A stretch of 64,000 nucleotides of DNA from Rhodococcus sp. NBC_00297 (GTDB lineage: Bacteria > Actinomycetota > Actinomycetes > Mycobacteriales > Mycobacteriaceae): contig NZ_CP108041.1 of assembly GCF_036173065.1 (NCBI RefSeq), forward strand, positions 3,351,001-3,415,000, written 5' to 3'. A program made the position numbers and the translations under genes. The notes under the pieces were generated by a model. That model was not told where the DNA came from, searched no databases, and saw only the letters and a program-made list of their open reading frames with translations. Of the stretch, positions 16,334-27,062 are shown piece after piece (within the stretch, counting starts at the first letter, position 1; each line of letters opens with the position of its first letter).

Positions 16334-17347
16334 ATGACGGTCACTCTGGCTGACGTGGCTGCTGCCGCGGGAGTCTCGCGCAGCACGGCTTCCCGGGCGT
16401 TGAGCGGGTCGACGCTGATCTCGGCCGATACCCGACGGACCGTCGAAGAGGCGGCCCGAACACTGGGGTACCGGCCCAACAGGGCCGCGAGTGCGCTGCG
16501 CTCCAACAAGTCGCATCTCGTCGGTCTCGTGATGAACAACCTCCTCAACGCGACGTTCCACACCGTGGCCGAGGTTGTCCACAAGAGGTGCTCGGACAAC
16601 GGCTTTCAGGTTCTGCTGTGCATCACCGATGCGGACCCGTCCCGCGAGCGAGACGTGCTCGCGATGCTGGGCGACCACGGAGTCGATGGGACCATCGTCA
16701 TCGGGAGTGGGCGCAGCGCAGTCGAATCAAACGCGCTGCTGTCCCAGGGCCGGGCTGTTGTCAACGTGATCAGGTCTGTCCGGGGGAGCGCCGCACCCAC
16801 CGTCCTCGCCGACGACCTGGACGGTGCGCGCGATGCGACGGCGCATCTCCTCGACCTCGGTCACCGACGCATCGGCTACATCGGCGGTCTCGAAGACGCC
16901 ACCTCCGGCAGGGAGCGGTTCGAGGGCTACCGCTCGGCATTGGCGGACCACGGCATCGAGGTCGACCCGTCGCTGATCCGGAAAGGACCGTTCACCACGG
17001 AATTCGGTGTCGCAGCAGTCGATTCGCTGCTCGATAAACCGTCCGACATGACCGCGCTCTATGCGGCGAACCACGAGGCCGTGTTCGGAATTCTGCCGAC
17101 ACTCGTCGGACGAGGGGTGTCGGTGCCCAGCGACCTGTCGCTGATCTGCCACGAGGACATGCCGTGGCTCTCGTTGTGGCACCCGGCCGTGACCGTCGTC
17201 GACAACGGTGCCTCACAGCTCGCCAACGTCGCGATGGATCTCCTGTTCCAGCAGATGAGCGAGCCGTCGAAGCCGGACGGCCGCACGTACCGGATCGGCG
17301 CCCGATTGGTCGAGCGCGCGTCGTGTGCGCCCGTCGTGAACTCGTGA
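16334..17347 (+). CDS. LacI-family transcriptional regulator of the catabolic operon/importer
   Basis: 337 residues. The N-terminal LacI headpiece is complete: VTLADVAAAAGVSRSTASRALSGSTLISADTRRTVEEAARTLGYRPNRAASALRS, with the hinge helix RAASAL. The rest is a periplasmic-binding-protein-like effector domain (LGHRRIGYIGG…, then DLSLICHEDMPWL). It is divergent from the amidohydrolase operon and is followed by the ABC importer on its own strand. A shared palindrome in both promoter regions is its likely binding site, so it probably represses both in the absence of the imported compound. The ATG follows GGGGAGG. Confidence 0.92.
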   Translation: MTVTLADVAAAAGVSRSTASRALSGSTLISADTRRTVEEAARTLGYRPNRAASALRSNKSHLVGLVMNNLLNATFHTVAEVVHKRCSDNGFQVLLCITDADPSRERDVLAMLGDHGVDGTIVIGSGRSAVESNALLSQGRAVVNVIRSVRGSAAPTVLADDLDGARDATAHLLDLGHRRIGYIGGLEDATSGRERFEGYRSALADHGIEVDPSLIRKGPFTTEFGVAAVDSLLDKPSDMTALYAANHEAVFGILPTLVGRGVSVPSDLSLICHEDMPWLSLWHPAVTVVDNGASQLANVAMDLLFQQMSEPSKPDGRTYRIGARLVERASCAPVVNS

Positions 17348-17435
17348 TTCACGAGGGCCGACGTTAACTTTCGTTGAAACACGTGTCGTCCGTGTTAACC
17401 ACGTTGACGTGTTCGCGGGAACTCTGCGATGGTTC

Positions 17436-17454
17436 ATGCAATCGATCCCATCGA
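17436..17454 (+). promoter_or_regulatory. Second LacI operator, upstream of the importer
   Basis: ATGCAATCGATCCCATCGA is identical over 19 bases to the minus-strand reading of 16205-16223. The second half-site (ATCGAGG against ATCGATT) is imperfect. It lies 63 bases before the binding-protein gene; a TTGACG at 17404-17409 could be a -35 element just upstream, and two GTTAAC hexamers occur at 17363 and 17394. Confidence 0.75.
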
Positions 17455-17516
17455 GGTCGACCATCCCGATCCAGACAGTCGCTGCGGACCGCAGTCGACA
17501 CCGAAAGGTCTCTCCT

Positions 17517-18377
17517 ATGCGCACGCTCATCGGAATTGCCGCTGCCGGCGTCCTGACCCTCGGCCTCGTCGGGTGCGGCTCCTCGTCGGAGCAGGATGCC
17601 GCGCCGACGGACTGCACGCCGACTCTCGGCGCAGCCGATCTCGCCGAGGAGGGCTCGCTGACCATGGCCACGAATGCCACCCTCCCGCCCATGCAGTACG
17701 TCGACGCCGACGGAGACGTGATCGGCATGCGGGTCGACCTCGGCAAAGAAATCGCCAAGCGACTCTGCCTGACGCCGAAGTTCGTCAACATCGAGTTCGA
17801 GGCCCAGATCCCCGGGGTGCAGAGTGGTCGGTGGGACATGATCGACACCGGCATGTTCTACACACCCGAGCGCGCCGAGACCATCGATCTGGTGCCGTAC
17901 GAGGTTCAGGCCGTGTCGATCTCGGTCCCGTCGGGCAATCCCGAGGGCATCAGCACGGTGGACGATCTCGCCGGCAAGACGGTCGGTGTGGAAGCGCCCG
18001 GATATGAATTCGACACTCTCACCGCGCTGTCCGAACAGTTCGCGACGGAGGGCAAGGCACCGCTGACCGTGCAGACGTTCAAGACGAATGCCGATGCCTA
18101 TCAGGCACTCTCGGCAGGGCAGCTCGACGGAACATCGATCGTCGAGTCGGTCACCTCGTTCTACCAGGAGGACGGCCGCTTCGAGACCGCCATCGGAGGC
18201 ATCAACGAGGCGCCCCTCGCCATGGGCTTCGCGAAGGGCAGCAAGTCCGCCGGTGAGGTCGCTCGCGTCCTGTCCGAGATGCGCGACGACGGTTACCTGC
18301 CGGACCTGTTCGAGCAGTACGACGTCAGCGGGTACGAGGGTGACATCGCCGTCAGCACCGGCCCGCTCGAGAGCTGA
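17517..18377 (+). CDS. ABC transporter substrate-binding lipoprotein, polar amino acid type (SBP_bac_3)
   Basis: 286 residues. Signal peptide with lipobox LGLVGC (Cys20), then family-3 binding-protein features: GSLTMATNATLPPMQYVDADGDVIGMRVDLGKEIAKRL and a switch region VDDLAGKTVGVEAPGYEFDTL. It should capture a polar amino acid or related small compound outside the membrane. ATG 17517 follows AAAGG at eight bases; the open frame further upstream is not coding. It heads a three-gene operon with permease and ATPase, controlled by the shared LacI operator. Confidence 0.9.
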   Translation: MRTLIGIAAAGVLTLGLVGCGSSSEQDAAPTDCTPTLGAADLAEEGSLTMATNATLPPMQYVDADGDVIGMRVDLGKEIAKRLCLTPKFVNIEFEAQIPGVQSGRWDMIDTGMFYTPERAETIDLVPYEVQAVSISVPSGNPEGISTVDDLAGKTVGVEAPGYEFDTLTALSEQFATEGKAPLTVQTFKTNADAYQALSAGQLDGTSIVESVTSFYQEDGRFETAIGGINEAPLAMGFAKGSKSAGEVARVLSEMRDDGYLPDLFEQYDVSGYEGDIAVSTGPLES

Positions 18378-18388
18378 GAGGCTCCGAC

Positions 18389-19129
18389 ATGTGGTCGTGG
18401 GACGCGTTCTTCTCCATCCTCACCAGTTCACAGTTGCTGGAGGGCGCCTGGGTGACCATCTGGCTCACCGTGGTCAGCATGATCCTGGGGCTGGTGCTGG
18501 CGGTGGTCGTCGCGGTCGCCCGGTCGTCGAAGTTCCTGCCGTTTCGTGCGGTATCGGGGTTCTATGTCTGGCTGATGCGAGGGACCCCGCTGCTCGTGCA
18601 ACTCGTCATCATCTACACCGGGCTGCCCCAGGTCGGTATCAAGCTCGGAGTCATCGAGGCGGCACTGCTCGGACTGGTGCTGAACGAGGCCGCTTACCTG
18701 TCCGAGATCGTGCGATCCGGGCTGCTGTCCGTTCCCACGGGGCAGACGGAAGCCGCACGTGCGCTGGGGATGTCACCGACCAAGGTGTTCCGCGTCGTCG
18801 TGTTGCCCCAGGCGCTGCGCGTCATGATTCCGCCGCTCGGCAACAGCTTCAACGGCCTGCTGAAGACGACGACGCTGGTCTCGGTGATCTCAGTCCAGGA
18901 GTTGTTGCGCCGCACGCAGTTCCTGGTCCAGGTGAACTTCAGGGTGCTCGAGGGGCTGTGCGCAGCAGCGCTCTACTTCCTCCTGCTCACCACGCTCTGG
19001 GGTCTGATCCAGAAGCGCCTGGAAGTACGAGCCGGACGTGGGTATGACAGGAACTACCGTCGCACAGGGAGAACCGACATGGCAGCGCTCGACGACAGTG
19101 TCATCGACGCGGAGGCGGTGAACCGATGA
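18389..19129 (+). CDS. ABC transporter permease, polar amino acid type
   Basis: 246 residues, about five membrane helices. The EAA loop [34 protein letters not shown] that docks the ATPase is complete, and [21 protein letters not shown] is typical of the HisM/GlnP group. A ~30-residue polar tail after the last helix is unusual but short. It overlaps the ATPase gene by four bases. A single permease gene implies a homodimer in the membrane. Confidence 0.92.
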   Translation: MWSWDAFFSILTSSQLLEGAWVTIWLTVVSMILGLVLAVVVAVARSSKFLPFRAVSGFYVWLMRGTPLLVQLVIIYTGLPQVGIKLGVIEAALLGLVLNEAAYLSEIVRSGLLSVPTGQTEAARALGMSPTKVFRVVVLPQALRVMIPPLGNSFNGLLKTTTLVSVISVQELLRRTQFLVQVNFRVLEGLCAAALYFLLLTTLWGLIQKRLEVRAGRGYDRNYRRTGRTDMAALDDSVIDAEAVNR

Positions 19130-19905
19130 CCGATCAGGCGATCGCGAACCTGACGATGATCGACGTTCAGGACATGACCAAGGCGTTCAATGATCTCGTG
19201 GTGCTCGACGGCATCGACTTCCGCGTCGCCAAGGGGGAGGTGGTGCTCCTCCTCGGGCCGTCGGGAAGCGGGAAGAGCACGTTGCTCCGCACGCTCAACT
19301 GCCTCGAGACCATCGAGTCGGGGACGGTCCGGGTGTGCGGGGAACTGATGGGGTTCTCCGACGACGGCAAGCGGACACCACTGTCCGAGTCGAGCATCGC
19401 CCGGCAGCGCCACTACACGGGGATGGTGTTCCAAAACTTCAACCTGTTCCCGATGATGACGGCGCTCGACAACGTCGCCGCCGGCCCACGGCACGTGCTC
19501 GGAACGCCCAAGGACAAGGCGCGAGCGCAAGCTCAGGAGTTGCTCACGCTCGTCGGACTCGGTGACAAGAGTGAGAACTACCCGTCGCAGCTCTCCGGCG
19601 GTCAACAGCAGCGGGTGGCGATCGCGCGAGCGCTCGCGATGAAGCCCGAGGTCATGCTGTTCGACGAGCCGACCTCGGCGCTGGATCCAGAGATGGTCAA
19701 GGAGGTCCTCGACGTCATGCTGCGACTGCGCGACGAGGGGATGACCATGGTCGTGGTGAGTCACGAGATGGGGTTCGCGCGAGCGGCTGCCGATCGCGTG
19801 GTCTTCATGAGCGACGGGCGCATCGTCGAGGATGCGGCGCCGAGTGAGTTCTTCGACAATCCGCGCAACGAACGCACGAAGCAGTTCCTCAGTCGAATGC
19901 TGTGA
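19126..19905 (+). CDS. ABC transporter ATPase, polar amino acid type
   Basis: 259 residues with Walker [11 protein letters not shown]-loop VFQNFNLFP, signature [15 protein letters not shown], Walker B VMLFDEP and the switch His in VVSHEMGF. The sequence closely resembles GlnQ/HisP ATPases. It energises the import system encoded just upstream. The ~14-residue insertion between Walker A and Q-loop ([13 protein letters not shown]) is common in this subgroup. Overlaps the permease gene by ATGA. Confidence 0.93.
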   Translation: MTDQAIANLTMIDVQDMTKAFNDLVVLDGIDFRVAKGEVVLLLGPSGSGKSTLLRTLNCLETIESGTVRVCGELMGFSDDGKRTPLSESSIARQRHYTGMVFQNFNLFPMMTALDNVAAGPRHVLGTPKDKARAQAQELLTLVGLGDKSENYPSQLSGGQQQRVAIARALAMKPEVMLFDEPTSALDPEMVKEVLDVMLRLRDEGMTMVVVSHEMGFARAAADRVVFMSDGRIVEDAAPSEFFDNPRNERTKQFLSRML

Positions 19906-19908
19906 GTC

Positions 19909-19934
19909 ACCGGCGCCCGACCTCCGCCGCCGGT
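19909..19934 (+). terminator. Possible terminator after the importer
   Basis: ACCGGCG pairs with CGCCGGT across a 12-base loop, four bases after the ATPase stop; no T-run. Confidence 0.35.
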
Positions 19935-20001
19935 CACGGCAGGTTACTCACCGGTAGCCTCCCGGACCGCCGGTGGAAGATCGTCGGCGCAGGTCAGGTT
20001 A

Positions 20002-20013
20002 TGTCTCGAGACA
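20002..20013. promoter_or_regulatory. Palindrome upstream of icd
   Basis: TGTCTCGAGACA is a perfect 12-base palindrome 115 bases before the icd start; a repressor site is possible but the factor is unknown. Confidence 0.35.
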
Positions 20014-20127
20014 CATCGAGCCCGCTGGACCGGGGTCGCCACAACACAGCCCTGCACGACTAAAGTTGTCTCCGAGCCCACAAGGACAGACGACGTCGAG
20101 CAGACGGAAAACGAGGCAAGACCTGCA

Positions 20128-22362
<2,235 letters not shown>

Positions 22363-22373
22363 TTCTCGACCAT

Positions 22374-22406
22374 CTGGCCCATGCACGCGCGTCGTGCATG
22401 GGCCAG
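22374..22406 (+). terminator. Strong terminator hairpin of icd
   Basis: CTGGCCCATGCACG and CGTGCATGGGCCAG form a perfect 14-bp stem with a five-base loop, 11 bases after the icd stop. The following bases are only modestly T-rich (AGTTGTCTG). Confidence 0.8.
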
Positions 22407-22414
22407 AGTTGTCT

Positions 22415-22458
22415 GTGGACTTTGGGCCCCGGAATCCGGGGTCTGAAGTCCACGATCA
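22415..22458 (+). repeat. Palindromic dispersed repeat, copy 1
   Basis: Outer arms GTGGACTT and AAGTCCAC (8 bp, perfect) enclose an inner stem CCCCGGA/TCCGGGG. It ends AGTCCACGATCA, which contains the stop of the minus-strand hypothetical gene. Copy 2 is at 23577-23620 in the same orientation. Confidence 0.7.
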
Positions 22459-23517
22459 GGATCGACGCTCGAGATCCGCCGGCGTCGACGTGTCGAGACG
22501 ACGACGATCGAGCGCCTCGATAAGTGCCGGCGCGTGAGAGTCCGGAACACAGAACTGTCCGTTCACCGGGACGATCAGTCCGAGGTCGACCATGGTTGCC
22601 AGTCGCACGAACACCCGCGCGCTGACTTTCTCGATGTCGGTGTCGATGCCCGCGTCGAAAGCTTCGCCGTCATGGGCTGGGTCGTCGACCAGGGAGCGGA
22701 CGAGGATGAACCACAGCGCCGCGCAGGCTGCGGCTATCTCCCGCTGCGGCGAGGCGTTCAGTGCGACAACGGGTTCCAAGCACGCGATGTAAGCCTCGAC
22801 GAGACTTCTGCGTCGCCACTCCTCGCTCGGTGCCGAGAGCCAGTGATCGAATGCGTCTCCTGCTCGAAGTGTTCGATCCTCGTTGCGCAGGACGCCCACT
22901 CCCAACGCGGTCGCGATAACCACCTGGTACGTCACCGTCGACAGCAGTTCGCTGATGGTATCGCCTTCACCGGTCGGGCCGAGGGCGTCTCGAAGCTGCC
23001 TGCTCGAGCGCGGGTGTGCGAAGCAGGGGTCGGGAACGCTGCCGTTGTCTTCGCACCAGGCAGCAACCCGCCGGACGTGAGACGTCAGGGTGGTCGGACC
23101 GAGGGGTGCCGAGCGACGTCGCGGGACCGGTGCCATGCGTGGCGGGGAAACCCCGACCATCTCCGCGAGGTCGTTTGTCTGTGTCGGCGAAACACGTTCT
23201 TCGGCAATAAATCTCGCGAAGAGATCGAGCGCATCGACAGTGTCGTCGGGTGACCACGGTGTGTGTCCGCAGTCGTCGGCGTACACGTCTGTGTCGAACA
23301 ACTCCAGTGGTATGTCGGATCCCGCGACCAGGATGTCGTGTTCGCGCCTGGATCGGTCGACTGCCATCGCCGTCGAATATGCCGCCAACGGGTCTGTGGT
23401 GCAGCCCGAGTTCACCAACCACTCGGCGAAACGTTTCAGCACGTCGTGCCAGCACAATGCCGGCCGTCTTTGCGCGGTGCGCTTTTCGGCCTTGGCCCTA
23501 CGTTGGCTCTTACTCAT
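22456..23517 (-). CDS. Hypothetical protein between two palindromic repeats
   Basis: 353 residues from ATG 23517, preceded by GGGGGGA. The N terminus is very basic (MSKSQRRAKAEKRTAQRRP), then a helical protein with WHDVLKRFAEWLVNSGCTTDPLAAYSTAMAVDRSRREHDILV and a C-terminal stretch that looks like a winged-helix (RVFVRLATMVDLGLIVPVNGQFCVPDSHAPALIEAL). No known family is recognised. Its stop lies inside copy 1 of the palindromic element and copy 2 lies just before its promoter, so the gene may have moved as a unit or simply have attracted the repeats. Confidence 0.7.
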   Translation of the reverse strand: MSKSQRRAKAEKRTAQRRPALCWHDVLKRFAEWLVNSGCTTDPLAAYSTAMAVDRSRREHDILVAGSDIPLELFDTDVYADDCGHTPWSPDDTVDALDLFARFIAEERVSPTQTNDLAEMVGVSPPRMAPVPRRRSAPLGPTTLTSHVRRVAAWCEDNGSVPDPCFAHPRSSRQLRDALGPTGEGDTISELLSTVTYQVVIATALGVGVLRNEDRTLRAGDAFDHWLSAPSEEWRRRSLVEAYIACLEPVVALNASPQREIAAACAALWFILVRSLVDDPAHDGEAFDAGIDTDIEKVSARVFVRLATMVDLGLIVPVNGQFCVPDSHAPALIEALDRRRLDTSTPADLERRS

Positions 23518-23576
23518 CAGGTCCCCCCGGGATCGTGTGCTCGGAGAGTACGGCCGGCGTACGACAGGAACTGATA

Positions 23577-23620
23577 GTGGAATCCAGCCCCCGGAAACCG
23601 GGGTCGATAGTCCACGATCA
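23577..23620 (+). repeat. Palindromic dispersed repeat, copy 2
   Basis: Outer GTGGA/TCCAC arms and inner CCCCGG, AAA, CCGGGG stem, ending AGTCCACGATCA exactly as copy 1. The right arm CCGGGGTCGATAGTCCAC suggests a consensus palindrome beginning GTGGACTATCGACCCCGG. Confidence 0.7.
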
Positions 23621-23624
23621 TGTG

Positions 23625-24014
23625 ATGAGAGACATGGCGATCGAGCACGTGATCGGTCTGGAGAAGGCACTACTCGATCCGGCGACGCGCTCATCGCAAA
23701 CTGAACTCGACCGACTGCTCGACCCGTCGTTCGAGGAGATCGGCGCGTCGGGTCGGCTGTGGACGCGGCGCGAGATGATTGCGGCGCTGATCGACGCGCC
23801 CGAGTCCGAGCCCATCGAGAGCGCGAACTTCAACGGCCGGAGGATCGCCGACGACATGGTTCACGTGACCTACGAGACCTGGCATGAGGGTCGGCACGCG
23901 CGCCGAAGCTCGTGGTGGCGCAGGGTAGATGCTGGGTGGACGCTGCTGTTTCATCAGGGAACTCCAATCCAAGCAGTCGCCCGCAAGCGGTCGGCAGACA
24001 TCAAGACTCGGTAA
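23625..24014 (+). CDS. NTF2-like / DUF4440 family protein
   Basis: 129 residues. The pattern IEHVIGLEKALLDPATRSSQTELDRLLDPSFEEIGASGRLWTRREMIAAL, then VHVTYETWHE…RSSWWRRVDAGWTLLFHQGTPI is typical of the small SnoaL/DUF4440-type NTF2 fold, a pocket used for many purposes. ATG 23625 or ATG 23634 could be the start; neither has a convincing ribosome-binding site, and the palindromic repeat ends just upstream. No function can be assigned. Confidence 0.75.
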   Translation: MRDMAIEHVIGLEKALLDPATRSSQTELDRLLDPSFEEIGASGRLWTRREMIAALIDAPESEPIESANFNGRRIADDMVHVTYETWHEGRHARRSSWWRRVDAGWTLLFHQGTPIQAVARKRSADIKTR

Positions 24015-24060
24015 CAGTCACAAAACGATCGGTCTTTTTCGGCCTGACGGTGCCAGAGTG

Positions 24061-24576
24061 ATGACCATGCGACAGACAACGCGTCGAGCGGCAGTGGCCT
24101 TGGCACTCGCGATCCCGGTGTTACTGGGGGTGGGTGCGGGAACGGCATCCGCGGCACCCCAGACGTCGATCTTGCAGGTGCCCGTCGTGACGGGTCTGGA
24201 GATCGGCCCGGTCAGCGTACCCGGCGGGGTCATCCAGACCACGCCGATCAAGGCGACGGTGGGGGAGAGACCGGGCTCGGTCCGGTTCTCCGCCGCCGAC
24301 ATCAAGCCGTACTACTACCAGTACAACTACCGGTGGATGACGGTGCAGTGGCGCAATCTCTCGACCGGAGCGGCCGGCGCCGTCGACTTCCGCCACTGGG
24401 CCTCCGAGGACCTCTCGGCCGTCGATCCGAACGCCGGCGCCCTAGGGCTCCCGGTCGACGTCGTCGCAGATACCGGACCCGGTCAGGTCGCCGTTGTGGT
24501 GACTCAGAGTCGACAGTTCCCGGCGCCGTTCTCCGAAACACTGTTCCCGGGGCTGGGCCTGCTGACCGTTCCGTGA
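24061..24576 (+). CDS. Secreted protein, function unknown
   Basis: 171 residues. A Sec signal peptide (RQTTRRAAVALALAIPVLLGVGAGTASA, cleavage after ASA) is followed by a β-rich domain with a Tyr cluster DIKPYYYQYNYRWMTVQWRNL. It lacks a lipobox, so it is released or held in the mycomembrane/cell wall. The PYYYQYNY…WRNLSTGAAGAVDFRHW core is seen in small exported proteins of related actinomycetes, to my memory without known function. ATG 24067 is an alternative start two codons in. Confidence 0.7.
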   Translation: MTMRQTTRRAAVALALAIPVLLGVGAGTASAAPQTSILQVPVVTGLEIGPVSVPGGVIQTTPIKATVGERPGSVRFSAADIKPYYYQYNYRWMTVQWRNLSTGAAGAVDFRHWASEDLSAVDPNAGALGLPVDVVADTGPGQVAVVVTQSRQFPAPFSETLFPGLGLLTVP

Positions 24577-24594
24577 GGCCGGCCGTCGCCGGTT

Positions 24595-26058
24595 GTGAAT
24601 CATCCCAAGCGCGGTGACCTGCTGGGCACTACTGTCACGCTGAGTCCGGTTCGTGGCAGAGCCGGCCCTGTCGAGGAGCGTGGTGGCGTGGCGTCGGTGT
24701 TCGCTCAGCGCGCCAGCTACCAACGGCAAGGGATCCGTTTCATCGGCGGACCGTTGCCGTTGTCGTCGGAACGGAAAGTGTCCGACGCGTTCGGCAAGAA
24801 GCTGTCGCGTGACTACCTGTTCGTCGACGATCGAGAGTCCGACTTCATCGGTACCTGGCGTGGCAGTCGAGTGCAGCTGTATGCGGTGTCGCGCCGGGCC
24901 GTCGAAGCAATCGTCAATCCGAAGATCGCCGGTGTGCATATCGATCGTGACACCGCCGCGCAGTATTCGTTCGGTCAGCTGAGCCCCGAGGCGCTGACGT
25001 TCTCGTCGGCGCAACAGCCTCGTTTCCGTGACCGCAAACGCAACATGATCGTGGCGACCAGCGCGGGGTCCGCCCGTGCAGCGATGACGCGCGCACTGCG
25101 GACGCACGTTCGTGCGGATGACGACAGCATCGACCTGCGGCCGATCGTCACCGAGTGCGTGCGCACGGCTGTGGCAGAGGCGGTGTGGGGTGACGCGGCG
25201 ACGGCGGTGATCGACTATGTCGACGAGAGCGGCGCCCATCAGACGTTGCCGTTTGCGGATGCGATGTACGACAACTTCTTACGGCTTCGACGCTGTGCGA
25301 ACACATACGCCATGAGAGTCGAGCCACGGCTGCAACGCTGGACGTTCTCCCGGGAGCAGCGGTGGATGCGGATCAACACTCGGACGCTGGTGCGGCACGC
25401 CTCGGCTCTGGCGGATATGCCGCTCGACGACACCATTGCCGGCCACATCAGGCGGTTGCACGGCATCTCGGGGTTCTCGTCGACCATGGTCCGTGACGAC
25501 ACCACGACGTCCTTCATCGCCGGCGTCGACACGACGCGCACGGCCATTCTCGCCACGCTGAAGCATCTGCTCGATCCCGCCAACACGCAGTGGAAGGACG
25601 CCTTCTCAGCTGTGCCCGTCGAGTCGCTGGGTGATTCTGCAGTGGTTCGTGCGTGCGTGATGGAAGCGTTGCGCATCGACACCCCCGGGTCCGTGTTCAA
25701 CGGGCGGGTGATCGACGACTGCCGCATCGCTCTCGGTGACGGCAGTGTCGATCTGCACCGTAATACGCTGGTGATGGCGAATATTCATGCCGTGCACGCA
25801 GTGTACGGCCCTACATTCGATCCGAACCGGATACTGAACGCCCACGCGACGGATCACGTCGCGCCGCTGGTGATTCCCTTCGGCAAGGGCCCGAGATCGT
25901 GCCCTGGCAAGTCGTTCGCGTCGTCGATGATCGCGGTGTTCGTGCACGACTTCCTTCAGGCGTACCCGAACGCCGCGGTGGACACGACGCACGCGGACAA
26001 CGCCTATCCGATCCACACGGCATCCGAGCATGGTCTGCACGTGTCGCTGCGTGGCTGA
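24595..26058 (+). CDS. Cytochrome P450-like protein
   Basis: 487 residues from GTG 24595. P450 hallmarks are present: the I-helix [10 protein letters not shown] (about 303-312), a K-helix ExLR as VMEALRID, and the haem loop [15 protein letters not shown] with Cys436 as ligand. The N-terminal third is divergent and the protein is longer than most soluble bacterial P450s. No ferredoxin or reductase gene is adjacent. It should bind haem and oxidise a hydrophobic substrate, but the substrate is unknown. The short gap after the secreted-protein gene (18 bases) may mean co-transcription. Confidence 0.85.
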   Translation: MNHPKRGDLLGTTVTLSPVRGRAGPVEERGGVASVFAQRASYQRQGIRFIGGPLPLSSERKVSDAFGKKLSRDYLFVDDRESDFIGTWRGSRVQLYAVSRRAVEAIVNPKIAGVHIDRDTAAQYSFGQLSPEALTFSSAQQPRFRDRKRNMIVATSAGSARAAMTRALRTHVRADDDSIDLRPIVTECVRTAVAEAVWGDAATAVIDYVDESGAHQTLPFADAMYDNFLRLRRCANTYAMRVEPRLQRWTFSREQRWMRINTRTLVRHASALADMPLDDTIAGHIRRLHGISGFSSTMVRDDTTTSFIAGVDTTRTAILATLKHLLDPANTQWKDAFSAVPVESLGDSAVVRACVMEALRIDTPGSVFNGRVIDDCRIALGDGSVDLHRNTLVMANIHAVHAVYGPTFDPNRILNAHATDHVAPLVIPFGKGPRSCPGKSFASSMIAVFVHDFLQAYPNAAVDTTHADNAYPIHTASEHGLHVSLRG

Positions 26059-26062
26059 GGTG

Positions 26063-26638
26063 TCAGGTCATCAGTGCGGCGGGAGCCCACGACGGCCATG
26101 ACGGGTCCCCAACCAGTCGACCATGGTCGTAACGAGCGATAACGCGAAAGGGGTTGCTTGCGTTGGTATTGTCGTAGACGCGGGCATTTTCGACGACATC
26201 GATCGCGGATCGAACCAAGGGCCACAGGCGCACGTATCGCTCACGAACCTTTGCCTCGGGCACGGAATGACCGCCGATCTCGACGCGGTTGACGACGCGG
26301 GCTACGGCCAGGTCGACCGGAATGGCGACGATATGAAGTGTGACGAGGTACCCGGCCTCGTTCGCCGTCTCGATCAGATCGAGCTTCGACGGATGCGAGA
26401 AGACTGTCTCGGTGACGAACGACGCGGCCTGTGCGAGTAAGGCCACCCGCTGTTCGGCGGCCAACCTCGATGCGTCGTACGCGTGCGCTTGTTCGTCACC
26501 GGGCCAGTTCTCGGTAGCGATCTCGTCGGCGTTGACGAAGGGAAGATGAGTGACGGGCGCCAGCACCCGAGCAAAGAAGGTGCTCTTGCCGGCGCCGTTC
26601 GGGCCGGCAAGCAGGTGCAGGACCGGGTCGCGGGTCAT
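26063..26638 (-). CDS. Zeta-toxin-like P-loop kinase (COG4185 type), likely toxin
   Basis: 191 residues. Walker A LLAGPNGAGKSTFFAR (about 9-24), FVNADEIATENW and FVTETVFSHPSK, followed by Arg-rich SVPEAKVRERYVRLWPLV, fit the small zeta-toxin/COG4185 ATPases. Zeta proteins phosphorylate UDP-N-acetylglucosamine or related sugars and so poison wall synthesis; that activity is inferred here. It lies four bases after a ParD-like antitoxin gene on the same strand, antitoxin first, the standard order for type II modules. It is tail-to-tail with the P450 gene. Confidence 0.82.
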   Translation of the reverse strand: MTRDPVLHLLAGPNGAGKSTFFARVLAPVTHLPFVNADEIATENWPGDEQAHAYDASRLAAEQRVALLAQAASFVTETVFSHPSKLDLIETANEAGYLVTLHIVAIPVDLAVARVVNRVEIGGHSVPEAKVRERYVRLWPLVRSAIDVVENARVYDNTNASNPFRVIARYDHGRLVGDPSWPSWAPAALMT

Positions 26639-26642
26639 TCCG

Positions 26643-26993
26643 TTAGGGACGATGCTCGATCACAGCGCCGTCTTCGTCGCATTCGACGAAGGCCCGTCCT
26701 TCTGCCTCGAATTCGCTGCGCAGATCCAGGCCTTCTGACATCGCGTCGATTCGCTCGGACCATTCCGCGCGTACGACTGCCTGCTCTCGCGGGGTGAGCG
26801 CGTCGTAGTTCTGCCGACCTGCCAATACCCCGGCGATATCGCGTGAGGCTATGTGATGTGAGGCCTCGATCTCACGCCCGACCAGTGCCCAGTGTGCAAT
26901 TTGTTGGGCTGCGCTCCGGCTCGACGCACTGCCGACCAGCTTCGCCGATGCATACAGTTCATCGTCGACCCGTAGCGATGACGTCGTACCCAT
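26643..26993 (-). CDS. ParD-like antitoxin paired with the zeta-type toxin
   Basis: 116 residues. The N terminus (SLRVDDELYASAKLVGSASSRSAAQQIAHWALVGREIEAS) is a ribbon-helix-helix of the ParD-like antitoxin family, able to bind its own operator. The C-terminal half (LTPREQAVVRAEWSERIDAM…) is acidic and probably wraps the toxin. The toxin gene starts four bases downstream. ATG 26993 is followed by no better start. Confidence 0.8.
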   Translation of the reverse strand: MGTTSSLRVDDELYASAKLVGSASSRSAAQQIAHWALVGREIEASHHIASRDIAGVLAGRQNYDALTPREQAVVRAEWSERIDAMSEGLDLRSEFEAEGRAFVECDEDGAVIEHRP

Positions 26994-27062
26994 GAGCTGC
27001 TCCGTTCGTTGTCGTGCACCTAGTGTAGCAATCTGCCACAGCTATGTGCTGCCGGATGATGA

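Noticed and set aside
17379-17386. ACACGTGT palindrome before the importer
   Set aside because: Eight bases only, no second copy nearby, easily due to chance.
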